NCBI RefSeq assembly: GCF_021134715.1
Contig: NC_060025.1
Span: forward strand, 2,480,001-2,544,000
Length of the DNA stretch: 64,000 bases
Source: Daphnia pulex
Taxonomy: Eukaryota > Arthropoda > Branchiopoda > Diplostraca > Daphniidae
Reading direction: 5' to 3'
Within the stretch, counting starts at the first letter, position 1, and every line of letters starts with the position of its first letter. The translations under genes and the position numbers were made by a program. Below, one piece after another: positions 34,718 to 45,631 of this stretch. The notes under the pieces were generated by a model. That model worked only from the letters and a program-made list of their open reading frames with translations, ran no database searches and had not been told where the DNA came from.

Positions 34718-35105
34718 GAACTCGTAATTTTACGACGGTAAACGAAATCAAAGTTTGAAGGACTTGTTCGATTTGTGCTCCCGCGACATTCCGCAGAATA
34801 GTGAACAATACCTAAATACAGCTATTGCCCTTTTGAGTATGTATTTTCACTGATAGGTGGCGCTTGTAGACACCGAATTCACATACTTGAGACTTCAAAT
34901 TTCAGCGATAGACTTCTACTTTAGCCGTTTAGCGTTCAACATTGAAAATTTTATTTTTAAATTTAAGACTTAAACACATTAAAAGTTAATAGAAAGATAA
35001 GAGAATTGAATGTAATTAAGCATTTACTTTAATATTTAAATAAGTATTTTTTAAAATTTAAGCTTCCAATTTTAAGGAAACAGATTGTCCCCACGGCATG
35101 CCATA
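34718..35105. repeat. Right TIR of the 8.4-kb element
   Basis: Inverted partner of 26727-27115, ending CCACGGCATGCCATA, followed by the 7-bp duplication CAACATG. Confidence 0.92.
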
Positions 35106-35112
35106 CAACATG

Positions 35113-36583
35113 GACTCTCATTCCATCTTCTAGAGAATCTTTGATAACTGATTGATGGTTTCATGTGTAAGTTCACTTGTGATGTTACTGAACTTTATTA
35201 ATTGCAGTCTAATATGAATGTTTGTTTTATTTACAGGTTTCTAAATTGGCATGACTGACTTTATGAGAAGTTATTTCCTTTCAAGAAAAAGGACTTACAG
35301 TCAACAAAATTCCTTGTTTGCTAACCCGTTATTGGCTGCTACCCTTGAATCTCCCTATTTGTCAACAACAAAAAAAGAGGTTAAATATTGTGATCATGCT
35401 TTCATCATTGTAAGTTGTGTTTACATTGAATTTAGAGAAGTTGTCATACTAATAGCAATTTTAACGATTGTTTGGTTTCTTAATTAAATGTTGCCTATAA
35501 CACCAGATATGGGGCATCTGGTTATCCCTCCAAAATATGGCAATGGCCACACGTTGAACGCGGATCATTCGTTCTGTCATCGAACTTGACTCATTCCATC
35601 TTCTGGATTGCTTAGGAAAGCTGATTGGTGTTACCTGTGTAACTTCATTGTCATTTCACTGAATTAAAAATTTTTTTACATTTTGTTTCTTGATTTAAGC
35701 ATTTAGGTAATGACCGAGAAGATGCGGCCTACATGAACATCATTTAGGCGGCCAACATCATTTGACTACCCAACCGGCTTCTACTACCCTGCTCTCAACA
35801 TATCACGGAGTTTTACCCTTTAGATTTTTGGCTGTTCGCGATGTGTGATGGCGTTTCCTTGGACGATATGATGATTTTGGCGAGAAAAATATTGCGTGAG
35901 TATATACTTAAAACTGTTTAATTATTCCTTTACTTATTTTTAAAATATTTTTTACAATTTACTTTACAGGTTCTAACCTTCAGGTTCCTAAATTTGCATG
36001 ACAGACTTTATGAAAAGTAATGTTCTTTCAAGAAAGTGAACAAGGTCCCTAGTTTGCTAACCCAATGGCTGCTATTCTTGAATCTCCCTATTAAGCTCCT
36101 TACACAGTCCCTCTTGATTTGAGGTATTGCTTTTTGTCACTACATGACTTCAATCTTATTGAAAATTATTGTCATCCAAATAAATGTTCATTCTGCTTAC
36201 AGGGTAATCCTTCGCTACTGATCATGGACTCCATTGGTGAAACTGAAAACTGACGAGAGAATGCTGTAATCCAAGACTGAAAAATTGTGTAGTTAGATTA
36301 AATTACATGTGCATTTCTGGGCTCCCTTCTTTTCTGTGGCCCCGTTTCCCTATCTAACCACTAACCAACGCCCGCCGGTGGTCACTGGTCACTCACCCGC
36401 TGTGAACCCAGGAGGAGGGGAGGGCTCTGGTCGAACGGGAACTTGGAAGGCGCATGATCTGAGCGTCATGAGTCTAACCAGGAAGCCTAGTAGTGACTAA
36501 TCGCTCCCCAGTAAAACTTGCCTCGCACTCTTCTCTCCTCTTCCATTTCCAGGTAATCTCCCTGGATCTACGCCGACACTGCA
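35113..36583. repeat. Degenerate duplicated segments
   Basis: ACTCATTCCATCTTCT recurs at ~35120 and ~35590, and AGGTTTCTAAATTGGCATGACTG / AGGTTCCTAAATTTGCATGACAG at ~35236 and ~35981. This indicates an old tandem duplication of roughly 0.5-0.75 kb. Frames such as SYFLSRKRTYSQQNS are open in one copy and broken in the other. No function recognised. Confidence 0.5.
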
Positions 36584-37100
36584 TGTGCGAGTTTTAGCAA
36601 GCAATCCGCCACCCAATTTGACAAAAAGTGATAGTTTGTTTTCACGGAAATTGCGTCAGACGGTTGAAAAATTTCTAGTTCAACAATCTCATGTAGAAAT
36701 TAGCATCTAGTCTACTGGTGCAAATTGCGATTCTTTAAGCTTGATTAATTTAGGTGATGTGTTAAAAGCTATTGTGGGTAGCTAAAAAATTGAACTAATT
36801 CGCTTTTCATTTTGAAGAGAGATCACAAGAAAATCCAAAAACAACAAAGTGATCTAAAACCAAAATATTCAGAAAAAGTGGATTAGTTCAATATTTTAGC
36901 TACCCACAATAGCTTTCAACATATCACCTAAATTAATCAAGCTTAAAGAATCGGAATTTGCACCAGTAGACTAGATGCTAATTTTTACATGAGATTTTTG
37001 AACTAGAAATTTTTTTACCGTCTGACGCAATTTCCGTGAAAACAAACTATCACTTTTTGTCAAATTGGGTGACTGATTGCTTTCTAAAAAGCCTCGCACA
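36584..37100. mobile_element. 517-bp foldback (MITE-like) element
   Basis: Nearly its whole length is an inverted repeat. TGTGCGAG (36584) pairs with CTCGCACA (37100), then CACCCAATTTGACAAAAAG, TTTCACGGAAATTGCGTCAGA and TTAAGCTTGATTAATTTAGG arms pair around a ~100-nt centre near 36840. It has no coding frame. No clear target duplication was found. Confidence 0.8.
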
Positions 37101-38340
37101 AAAAAAATTGTCTTGAACCGGACGCTCTGTTTAATGAATTGTTTATTTTGCATGTGTTCCAGAATAAATATAGTTTATACATTTTATTTACAATGGCCTT
37201 TTATTTATTTAAATATAAATATGATTATTGATATACAACAATTGTGTGAATTTGATGTTGGAGATTGTGGGGTTTTAGGAATGGATGTGAGTGGGTGTGG
37301 GATTTGATGTTGGTGCTTATGGGGTTTGAGGAATGGATGTATAAGTGGGGAAGGTATAGGTTGACAGGAAGATATAGGTTAACAACGGATTCTATCACCA
37401 AGTACTGCATATTCATTAAAAATATACCTCACTTCTTTTAGTAAATCATAACCAAATACCCAACCCCAACTTCCTCCTCATTCCCCCATCCTGGACATGT
37501 TTATTATTTGTTTGACATAAACCTCCCCGTATTATTATTTTTTTTTGTTCCTTCTCAATATATAAAGGTAAACTGCAAAGACACAAATAGCAATTAAACA
37601 CAATATTGGATGTCACTTCTGTAGCACAAAACCAGCACCTTGGATGCACAAGGAACAGCAACTTGATGCAGATATCTTTCACCACCATAGGCTGCAACAA
37701 CACACCACATTGGACAGCAACACCACTGCTACGTAAACATGAACCTATAACTGAAGTATAATTAATCTTCAGCTTCATTGGAAATGCTATATGAAATTTT
37801 AAAAAATATTATGCTACATATAACTTCAAATATTCAACCCAAATATTATATGGCAACATTATCTTATACCTATCGTGGAAACTTAAATTAATAAATTTAC
37901 ATGAAACTAGATGACTCATTTAAGATTTAAATACAAATTCATTTAAACTTTAAAGGATACTCTACAGTGGAACAAATAAACAAAACTTCTTTCAGAATCT
38001 GCCTTTCTTGCATACAACAAAACCCTGAAGGAAATAGCTGTTGACTTGACGAAATCCCAAAATGTTAAAACTAACCAATGAATGCAAAGCTTAATCACAT
38101 TTTAATTGTAAAATCTATAACTGGATAAGATTGTCACCTTCAAATAGTGTATGTCTTCATGGTGTTCACGGCAACGGTAAATGCGACTTCCATGCAGCCT
38201 GCATGATTTGATGGAAGCCCTAGATTGTGATGGCTTGAGTTCCTTTTATTAAAACGGTGCCTGCAATCAAACATTATAAATGTTATGATCCACATATATT
38301 TCAATCAGTTTAATTGTTTATTGTAAAAGCAGAATGTTAC
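37101..38340. other. Intergenic, with short degenerate repeats
   Basis: 37250-37345 contains repeats of GATGTTGG..GGGGTTT..GGAATGGATGT. The rest is AT-rich. A minus-strand acceptor-like TTTGATTGCAG near 38265 and an AATAAA on the minus strand at ~38320 may belong to the 3' end of the small gene to the right. Confidence 0.5.
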
Positions 38341-39591
38341 TCAGCTTCTCGACGTGGTCGACAGCATGGTTTCCAAGTCTTTCAGCATCAAAATTCGTCT
38401 ACAAATAAAAAATTGAAATTAAACACTTTCAGGCCACTTTCACTGCACATGCAATAGAATTTAATCGAAACCAAGAATAATAGCAAGCTCACGAACCGCC
38501 AGCCCCCCAAACCAGCTTAAACCCATCACATTCTAAGAAATGCCTCACAAGTGACAATCCAGCTAATTAAGCCAACATCAAAATTCAAAACCTCAAAAAA
38601 TTCGAAGGTCTAAAAATGGCGACTCTTTCTCTCAGAAGTCAGAAACTCATGATTCAACTAACAATGAACCAAGAAGGTAGGGGGCCTTAAAAGGGTAGCC
38701 TACGCCCAACAACTGAAGACAAACCTGGCCACAAGATGTCATCTTCAGTGTCTCAGCCAACAACATGGTGCCAACAACAATAACAATTTTCTATGCTACT
38801 CTTGTCCACCATCTTCGCTCAATTTTAGATTACAAGTAATTCGTATCCTCCGTGTCAGGGCACACGAAATAGCGTTAACGGGATGAATTCTTCCTGCACT
38901 GTTTTTGGCATAACAAAATTTACGTCGACGAAGAATTCTTCGATGATTTTTTTAGTATTGCAAACAAAAAGAAAAGTGTATAGTTAAAGTAACTGTAACA
39001 GTGAAATTAATGTTTTTACCGCTGAAAACAATCTAAAAGCCATCGTAGCGTTGTAAACAACAATAGTCTTAAATTAGAAACAGTAAAATGAATTGAAAAG
39101 GATCCCTGCTCTAGCTTATCGAGACTTACTAAAATTAGAAACAAAAAAAACCAGCAGAAAAAAAACTAAAAAAAACTTGACACTCACGCAAGATTGTTAC
39201 GCAAGATTGTTGAAGATTGCAACCGCAGTTCTTTCTTTTGAGGCGTCATTCCTCTAGAATATTTTCCATAGATCTGATCATGACCTATTAAAAGGAAAAA
39301 TAACAGGAATTAGTATAAACTTTACAATAAACGTACACTACAAATAGAAAGAAAAAGAAGTCACGGATCTAAGAAGATCGCGGAAGCTTAAAGAAGTTCG
39401 ACCTAATTGAATTATTCCGCTGTTCTATTTTCCCAGTAGTTCAATATCAGCAAAAAAATTCAAAAAGAAAAAAACACCTAACGGCAAACAACAAAACGGG
39501 CTCAATACCTCGTCCACTTGCGCAATTTTTAGCCGTTACCTTCAGTTGACGGCAAATTCCCCGTAGACAGTCTTGGTACGGATGTATCCAT
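38341..39591 (-). CDS. Small three-exon gene, 68-aa protein, unknown
   Basis: Predicted exons 39540-39591, 39188-39284 and 38341-38398. The joints AAG|GTAACG..TTTTAATAG|G and TTGC|GTGAGT..TTTGTAG|A keep the frame (phases 1 and 2). The protein starts MDTSVPRLSTGNLPSTE, continues GHDQIYGKYSRGMTPQKKEL and RLQSSTILRNNL, and ends KDLETMLSTTSRS. It has no signal peptide, membrane segment or Cys. It is basic in the middle with a possible short helix near RILMLKDLETM. The frame-preserving strong splice sites are the main evidence. The family is not recognised. A tandem CTTGCGT pair offers a second donor 13 nt upstream that would truncate the protein. Confidence 0.45.
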
Positions 39592-41294
39592 TAAAGCATC
39601 ACAGGAAGGAGTATACGAGGAAGCGATATCGCCGTGAATTTACAATCACACGAATGTGTATACGAGGACGGAGGAATTAAGCTTAAAAGGGAAGAATGGA
39701 TGGGATCGGAGGAGAAAAGGTTGCACGGCCCCAATTCCGCTACACATCTCTGGGTGTGTCCTGTGTCGAAAGCTTATTCTGTGAAATACAAAAAAGTTTG
39801 TTAACAAAGAAAGCAATTTACATGTAAATCAGTGGGACCAAAGGGAAACTCTTACACTGATTACACATCATTTACATTATTAATCACCCACTCAAATGAG
39901 CCTGTAGGTACAAACAAATTAAAACAGATGCTGAAAAGGGAAATATAAGATTACGTTAAGAAGTACAGAAAATGCTATTTGTACTTCAAACATGCACCCA
40001 ATCATTATGTCTTACCTGATGGGGAACTGTGTTTAGCTTGGTCCATGTGTAGGATAGAGATTAGAATTTCTGCTCAGGCAAAACAGCTTCAGCCTACACT
40101 AGTTCAGCTTAAGGGTGTGGTTGACACCAAATCACCGATGTTTGAATTCACTGTCAGGTGCTTCTCCATCAGTAGCAGAGGCAACTTCGACAGTCAAACT
40201 GTACCTGTAGGGCATGTAAAGATATTGTTGTTACTTTACTTCAGTTAAACGATGATGCAACAGTGGCCCATCAAAGATACTACATGGAAAATGTTAGCAC
40301 CCACCGCTATCAGCGAAAGAGAAGCTCAAGTTAGGCGAAACAATCCATATTGCTTAAACCAGTTTTATCTGGGAATCCAGGGGTGTTTATTTTTTTCATT
40401 TCCTCGACTTGTTTTTGTTTCAGCCACGTGTAAGAGGGAATAACACACCGGTTTTTAACACATTGACGATTTTTGAGAAACAAAAGAAATCTTTACGTGG
40501 AAAGAGACTTTGATGACAAATGCTGGTTTCAAATAGCGATTTATATTTACACTTTTGTAAAACACTACATGCTGAGTTTTGAATTGGACATGGCAGACCG
40601 ACGTGAGTTCCATCATAATATCTCAGCGACTCTGCCAGCTAAATATAAGTGCTGTACGCACAGGAACCTCCATCTGGTGTTCACATTTTCAATGTCACCA
40701 TGCGAACGATAGGCTGATTTGAATTTCGATTATCAATCCTGAAACTTTCTAATCGAATTGCCGACCTTATAATAATATAAAGAATAATAATGTAAAGATT
40801 TATTACCGGTTAATTTATTGATCATACTTCAAACAATAATAAAACGAAATAGAAAGGAGAGCAAGTAGGCTAACGGTGGCATGTCTCTACATTGCATCGT
40901 TTGTTAGAAAAGAATCTCATAACTTTTACCTTCCAAATTTATCGAGCTGACGCCCGAAAAAAAAAATGCTGCTGCTGGTTCGTGTGTGGCGGTTGTTTTT
41001 TTAAGTACCTGGCCATACTCCATAAATGACATAACACCAAACAATGTACATACTACACGCACAGGATCTCGTCATTCCCGACACTGCCTTGCACTTTCAC
41101 TATATAGCTCTCTTTCTCTTCAAGAGCATCAGCACTTCAGCAGCCCAGCAGAGAGTTTAAACGGAGAGATTGAAACTCGAAAGGCGTGACCTTAGAAAAC
41201 GCCCCACATTGGTCAAGCGTTTCAAACTTTTTCTTATCTTCCACATCGTGGATTTATTGGGAATATCCCAATGCAGTAGGACACACCCGACTGG
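39592..41294. other. Intergenic between small gene and RR-2 gene
   Basis: Frames of 60-90 codons occur near 39979-40710, but without splice support, domain or promoter. No RNA gene seen. Confidence 0.5.
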
Positions 41295-41334
41295 TATAAA
41301 AAGACTAGCTGGCCACTGACAAAATCATCAGTTC
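41295..41334 (+). promoter_or_regulatory. TATA box and initiator of RR-2 gene at 41378
   Basis: TATAAAA at 41295-41301 and TCAGTTC at 41328-41334, 35 nt apart from first T to initiator A, the same core as in the minus-strand array. Confidence 0.85.
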
Positions 41335-41377
41335 TTCCACAACTGTCTCAACCGTCCCAAACAACCCTACTACAACC

Positions 41378-41896
41378 ATGCAGGTAACTTGATCAAATTT
41401 AATCCAATAATTATTAAATATTTAGAAATAACTTATATTCCTCCGCATATTAGGTCATCATTCTCGCCGCTTTGATCGCCGTGGCTGCTGCCTCCAATGC
41501 CTACCCACCCAAGGCTTACCCAGCTTACCCAGCTCCGGCTTACGGCAAGAGCTACGATTACGTAAGTATTTAAAAATTTCTTGGCTTATGATTTAAAAAA
41601 AATAAAAGCTAAAAATACTTGATTGTAATAAACAGGCTCCTCAGCCGTACAGTTTCGACTGGGAAGTCAACGATGCCCCATCTTATAACAACTACGGCCA
41701 CTCTGAGAAGAGCGATGGCAAAGTGACCACCGGATCTTACCGCGTCGCCCTACCCGACGGCCGCACCCAAATTGTCACCTACAAGGCCGACAGCTACGGA
41801 TACGTCGCCGATGTCAAGTACGAGGGCGTGGCCAAGTACCCCGAATACAAACCTGCCGCTTACTACTCGGCCCCAGCTTACAAGGCCCCTTATTAA
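41378..41896 (+). CDS. RR-2 cuticular protein, 124 aa
   Basis: Exons 41378-41383 (MQ), 41454-41561 and 41636-41896, introns of 70 and 74 nt, both phase 0. Secreted chitin-binding cuticle protein. The signal peptide is VIILAALIAVAAASNA, followed by a short PAYPAPAYGKSYDY linker, then the RR-2 core ([59 protein letters not shown]) and a short tail YYSAPAYKAPY. It has the same exon plan as the array genes but no long repeat tail, so it is the compact form of the family. Its opposite strand and distance suggest an older dispersal. Confidence 0.94.
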
Positions 41897-42982
41897 ATTA
41901 AAATTGCACATTGTTTTTTTGTTTGTTTTTGAAATGAAAATGGATTTTAATTGGCAACAGAGTTAAATTATAATACAAAGATACTGAAATTTCAAAACTA
42001 AATTTTTGAATCCCCTTTTTTATTAACTGATCGAAAACACTTGAGTGGAAAGCGATTATCTTTAAAATACTTTTCTTTTTCAACTGAAAAGTAATTTTAT
42101 TCATTAATAATAAAACAGCACAACGCAAAGCAAACAACAAAATAGTGCAAACAAAAATTCGCGAATGATAACCAAGTGGTAAGAATATCCTGTGTCCATA
42201 AAGTAATCAAATTCTATCAGCATTTTTATCTATATGGTCTAGACAGCCGGGAGGAGTTTTTCGCATTCTCCTGTTGGCTCCCGACATGCAACAATAAAAG
42301 TCCACGTCACATTTTCTTTGGCCGTATATATACGTGCAGAAAATCGTGAAACAATTAAGACTTTCTCTTTCGATCGGCTGCTGCTGCTGCTGTACGGTAA
42401 ACGGATTTTTAATAATTCCGTCAAAGATACACGCCCCAATTTTATGGCTATCGTGGAAAAATAATCTCGGACCTTCACGAAAGCCAATGAAAGTCTAACG
42501 GGTCTCGGCCTGAAAAAAAAAAATACTGGCCACACTGAATGGAAAGCAATTAACGACAATTGATGATTCAAAATAATAATAGATCGGATTTCTCTGTAAA
42601 GAAATGAATTGGCCAATTTCTGGACTGCCAAAAAGCTATAAAACTGTACGAAATTTTCACACAGAAACTTTTTGGAAAGAATGCAAGGGTTCCCTGACGG
42701 GACACGACGCTGGAGGCTAGGGCGTGATCCCTGAGATCCTTGTAGTAATCGTCTGGGCCTATTCTTGGTCGATTTTTATTGATGAAACGTGATCCGAATG
42801 CGGCCGGGGTCAGTTCGACTGAAATCTTCTATACTAATTGTTTGTATTTAGAAAGGGTTTGTGAGGTAAAGCGGTGGGAAATTAACGATTGCGGTGGGAA
42901 AACCGAAAAAAGAACTTCCTTCAATTCACCTTAATAGTTACCTTTCGATTGCAAGGATTTGGACCCAAAGAATTGCTGACCG
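41897..42982. other. Intergenic between two RR-2 genes
   Basis: Includes a (CTG)n run at ~42380 and an isolated TATAAAA at 42637 without initiator or gene. Nothing else supported. Confidence 0.6.
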
Positions 42983-43021
42983 TATAAATAGCGAGGGACT
43001 TTACAAGAATCGACATCAGTC
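42983..43021 (+). promoter_or_regulatory. TATA box and initiator of RR-2 gene at 43073
   Basis: TATAAATA at 42983-42990 and TCAGTC at 43016-43021, 35 nt apart. Confidence 0.85.
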
Positions 43022-43072
43022 ACTTGTTCTCCATTGAACCAGCAACAGAAACTCATTCCTACTATAGCAATC

Positions 43073-43765
43073 ATGAAGGTGATTTGAGTAGTATAGCCTG
43101 GAAAATTGAGAAACTTAATTCTAAAAGGTTTATTTATGTGTTTTATAGTTGTTCGTTTTCGCCGCTTTGATCGCCGTGGCTGTCGCCGAGTCCGCCTACC
43201 CTGCGCCCTACCCAGCAGCTACTTATCCGGCTTATCCAGCTTACGAAACACCAGCCTACGAAACACCAGCTTACGAACAACCTGCCTACGAACAACCAGC
43301 CTACGAGAAATCATCATACGATTACGTCAGTCTAAATTGTTTAAACTAATAACTCGATTGTCTCTTTTAAAATATTAAAAAAATTGTAATCGACAGGCCC
43401 CTCAACCCTACAGCTATGGCTATGCTGTCAAGGACGAAGCTTCCTACAACGACTATTCGCACACGGAGACCAGAGACGATGGTAATGTGGTCACCGGATC
43501 TTACAGCGTCGCCTTACCCGACGGCCGCACTCAAGTCGTCACCTACAGGGCCGACGCTTACGGTTACGTCGCCGATGTGAAATACATCGGTGAAGCCAAG
43601 TACCCCGACTACCAACCCCAGGCCTACTCGACTCCCAGTTATTCCGCTACGGAATCCTACGCCGAGGAAGCGGCCGCTTACCCAGCTCCGGCCTACACCG
43701 AGCCAGCTTACACTAAAGAACGTCGCCGCCGTAATAAGAGTCAGAAGTTGTTCAATCTATTTTAA
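43073..43765 (+). CDS. RR-2 cuticular protein, 183 aa, basic C-terminus
   Basis: Exons 43073-43078 (MK), 43149-43325 and 43397-43765, phase-0 introns of 70 and 71 nt. The signal peptide is [16 protein letters not shown]. The linker contains direct repeats of PAYETPAYE and PAYEQPAYE. The RR-2 core follows ([59 protein letters not shown]). The tail is rich in Tyr, Ser and Glu and ends unusually in [16 protein letters not shown], a basic segment absent from the others. It could be a processing or cross-linking region (inference). AATAAA lies at 43805-43810. Confidence 0.94.
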
Positions 43766-44215
43766 ATGGACTGCACGTCTGTAAATTATTTAAAACTGGA
43801 ATTCAATAAAAATATACTTATTTGCTACATAAATTTCCTATGAATAATAATTTTTTAAAAATATTCTTGGCCTTACACATGGGAATTAAAATATTCGTTT
43901 TAAGTTTGGCGTGATAAGTTGAAGTTTTTTAGAGAAATTGAATTCTAGTTTTCTTACCTTTTTCTTGCGAGACCTTGAAGTTGGTTGGATATTACCGACC
44001 ACACAATCCTGCGACGATCCTAATATCTTGATCAATCAAAGGAAACCACCGGTGCTCCCGTGAGTCAGCTGTCGGCCACATCCGCTTTCAAATTTCAACA
44101 TATTTTCCGGTCGTGAATGAAAATTCAATCTCCTAAAATAAATAATAAAATCTGTTTAGACGTTGATCGACACTGGTGAAGAACAAACACAATTTTTGGT
44201 ACACGTATAACCAAA
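43766..44215. other. Intergenic before the GH18-like gene
   Basis: Contains the polyadenylation signal of the upstream gene. No TATA box found for the downstream gene. Nothing else seen. Confidence 0.6.
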
Positions 44216-45631
44216 ATGAAAATTATTTTTCTGGCCCTGTTATTGGCGGTTGCTGATTGCATAACTGAAACAGGAGGGACATCTCAACGGCTTGTCTGTT
44301 ACCTCAATGTCCAAGCAACTAATCGCACAGGTATACAGGTGGAACAGGATTTCTATCTCATTGATTTTTGATTGCCAAATATTTGAATTCAGGTGAGGGC
44401 GCGTTTAGTTTAGACAATATCGATCCTTATCTGTGCACTCATCTCATCTACGCATTTACTTCCGACATCGCGTTAAACAGCACCTCCTTCGGCCCCACCC
44501 AAATACCTTACGACAAATTGCTGGCACCCAGAGTCAAGAATCCCAAACTCAAAATCATGGCCAGCATTAAGTGTAAGGATAATATAAAATACTTATTCCT
44601 CATTAATGTTATCAACTATTTTCTTATGCAAACAAAAACAGCTGAAGATTTAAAATGGGACAGTTCAACGGGAATCGAAAACAAGGTGAACAAGACAGTC
44701 GACTATCTGAAAAAGTATCGTTTCGATGGGCTGGATATCTACTGGAACATGAGTTCCGGCAATTATCCAATCGTCAATTTCTTCACGGCAATGAGAAACG
44801 CATTTGACAGACACAATTTGATCTTCAGCCTGGCAGTTTTCACCGAGACGAATAATGATGGTAATAAAATAATATTCAATGATTTTTCAGAATTGAAAAT
44901 TCATATTTCTTATTTTATTTTTTAAAATATGTACAGTCATGTATTTTATGGATTTCGTCAACACGGTGGATTTCATCAGTGTTCTGGCCTACGATCTCTG
45001 GAGATCCACCCAAGCTTTCTGGGAGGCTAATCATCCAGCTCCGTTGTACAGCAACAGTAGTGACGGAAGAACTATCGACTCGTTGATCCTTTACTGGCTG
45101 GAGCACGACACTCCGGCTGCTAAATTGAATCTGGGCATTCCTTTGTACGGCAGCAGCTGGACCATTCCAGCTGATGGCAAAACGGAACCACCTGCATCGG
45201 CGACATGGGGTCCGCTCAACAAACACGTCAATCTAATCGGCCAAACGCCCTACTACGATATTTGCTCCAGCGTCAAATCAAGTGGCTGGAAAGTCTTCGA
45301 AGAAAAGAGCAATTCCACCGGGCCGTACGCTATTTCGCCCGCTGATCCTTCGGGATCTCGAGTTTGGGTGGGTTACGACGATGTCCACATGGTCACGGTA
45401 AAGAGCCAATACATCCGCTACGTCAGAGGTCTGGGCGGGGCGACAGTGTGGGACCTGAGTCAGGACGATTTCCGTAACGTTTGCGGCGAGGGATCTTATC
45501 AGCTCACGGCGGCCATCTCCCGAACGCTAGGGATACCTCGTGCAAAGTCGTCAGCCTCTGAAAGCAAACAGTTGAGCCTATCAAACGTGATATTCTTGAT
45601 TTTCATTTCTGGACTTTTAAGTTGCCGTTAA
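44216..45631 (+). CDS. GH18 chitinase-like protein, catalytically inactive, GPI-like tail
   Basis: Exons 44216-44330, 44393-44572, 44642-44860 and 44937-45631 give 402 aa, all introns phase 1 with GT/AG ends. Signal peptide MKIIFLALLLAVADC. The GH18 barrel is recognisable from RLVCYLN, IDPYLCTHLIYAF, KIMASIK, YRFDGLDIYWN, VLAYDLW, GIPLYGSSW and GGATVWDLSQDDF. The catalytic signature DGLDxDWE is DGLDIYWN here, so both the Asp and the proton-donor Glu are lost. The GGW motif after KIMASI is also missing. The C-terminus is SLSNVIFLIFISGLLSCR, a hydrophobic end like a GPI-anchor signal. Likely a membrane-tethered chitin-binding lectin or growth-factor-like GH18 (IDGF/chi-lectin analogy, inference). 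AATAAA at 45704-45709. Confidence 0.85.

Larger units (their letters stand above)
26727..35105. mobile_element. 8.4-kb TIR element carrying captured gene pieces
   Basis: The block is bounded by ~389-bp inverted repeats (26727-27115 and 34718-35105), by eye about 98% identical, starting TATGGCATGCCGTGGGG. The immediate flanks on both sides read CAACATG (26720-26726 and 35106-35112), a 7-bp target duplication. Inside are an LRR-protein piece (27399-29037), a nested 2.7-kb TIR element with an LRP piece (29038-31750) and a broken BMS1 copy (32400 to ~34540). No transposase was recognised. Long TIRs, a 7-bp duplication and host-gene cargo resemble Pack-MULE/Pack-TIR elements. The superfamily is inference. 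Confidence 0.85.

Noticed and set aside
35251-35487. Frame MTDFMRSYFLSRKRTYSQQ... as a gene
   Set aside because: The duplicated counterpart near 36000 has stops and frameshifts, and no promoter or domain is visible.
39979-40712. Series of 60-90-codon plus-strand frames
   Set aside because: No shared splice phases and no recognisable domain. Treated as intergenic.
42239-42631. 130-codon minus-strand frame
   Set aside because: Contains a serine run from a (CTG)n repeat, no signal peptide, domain, promoter or splice partner. Likely chance.
42637-42643. TATAAAA as promoter of an extra gene
   Set aside because: No TCAGT-type initiator at the right distance and no coding sequence follows before the next RR-2 promoter.
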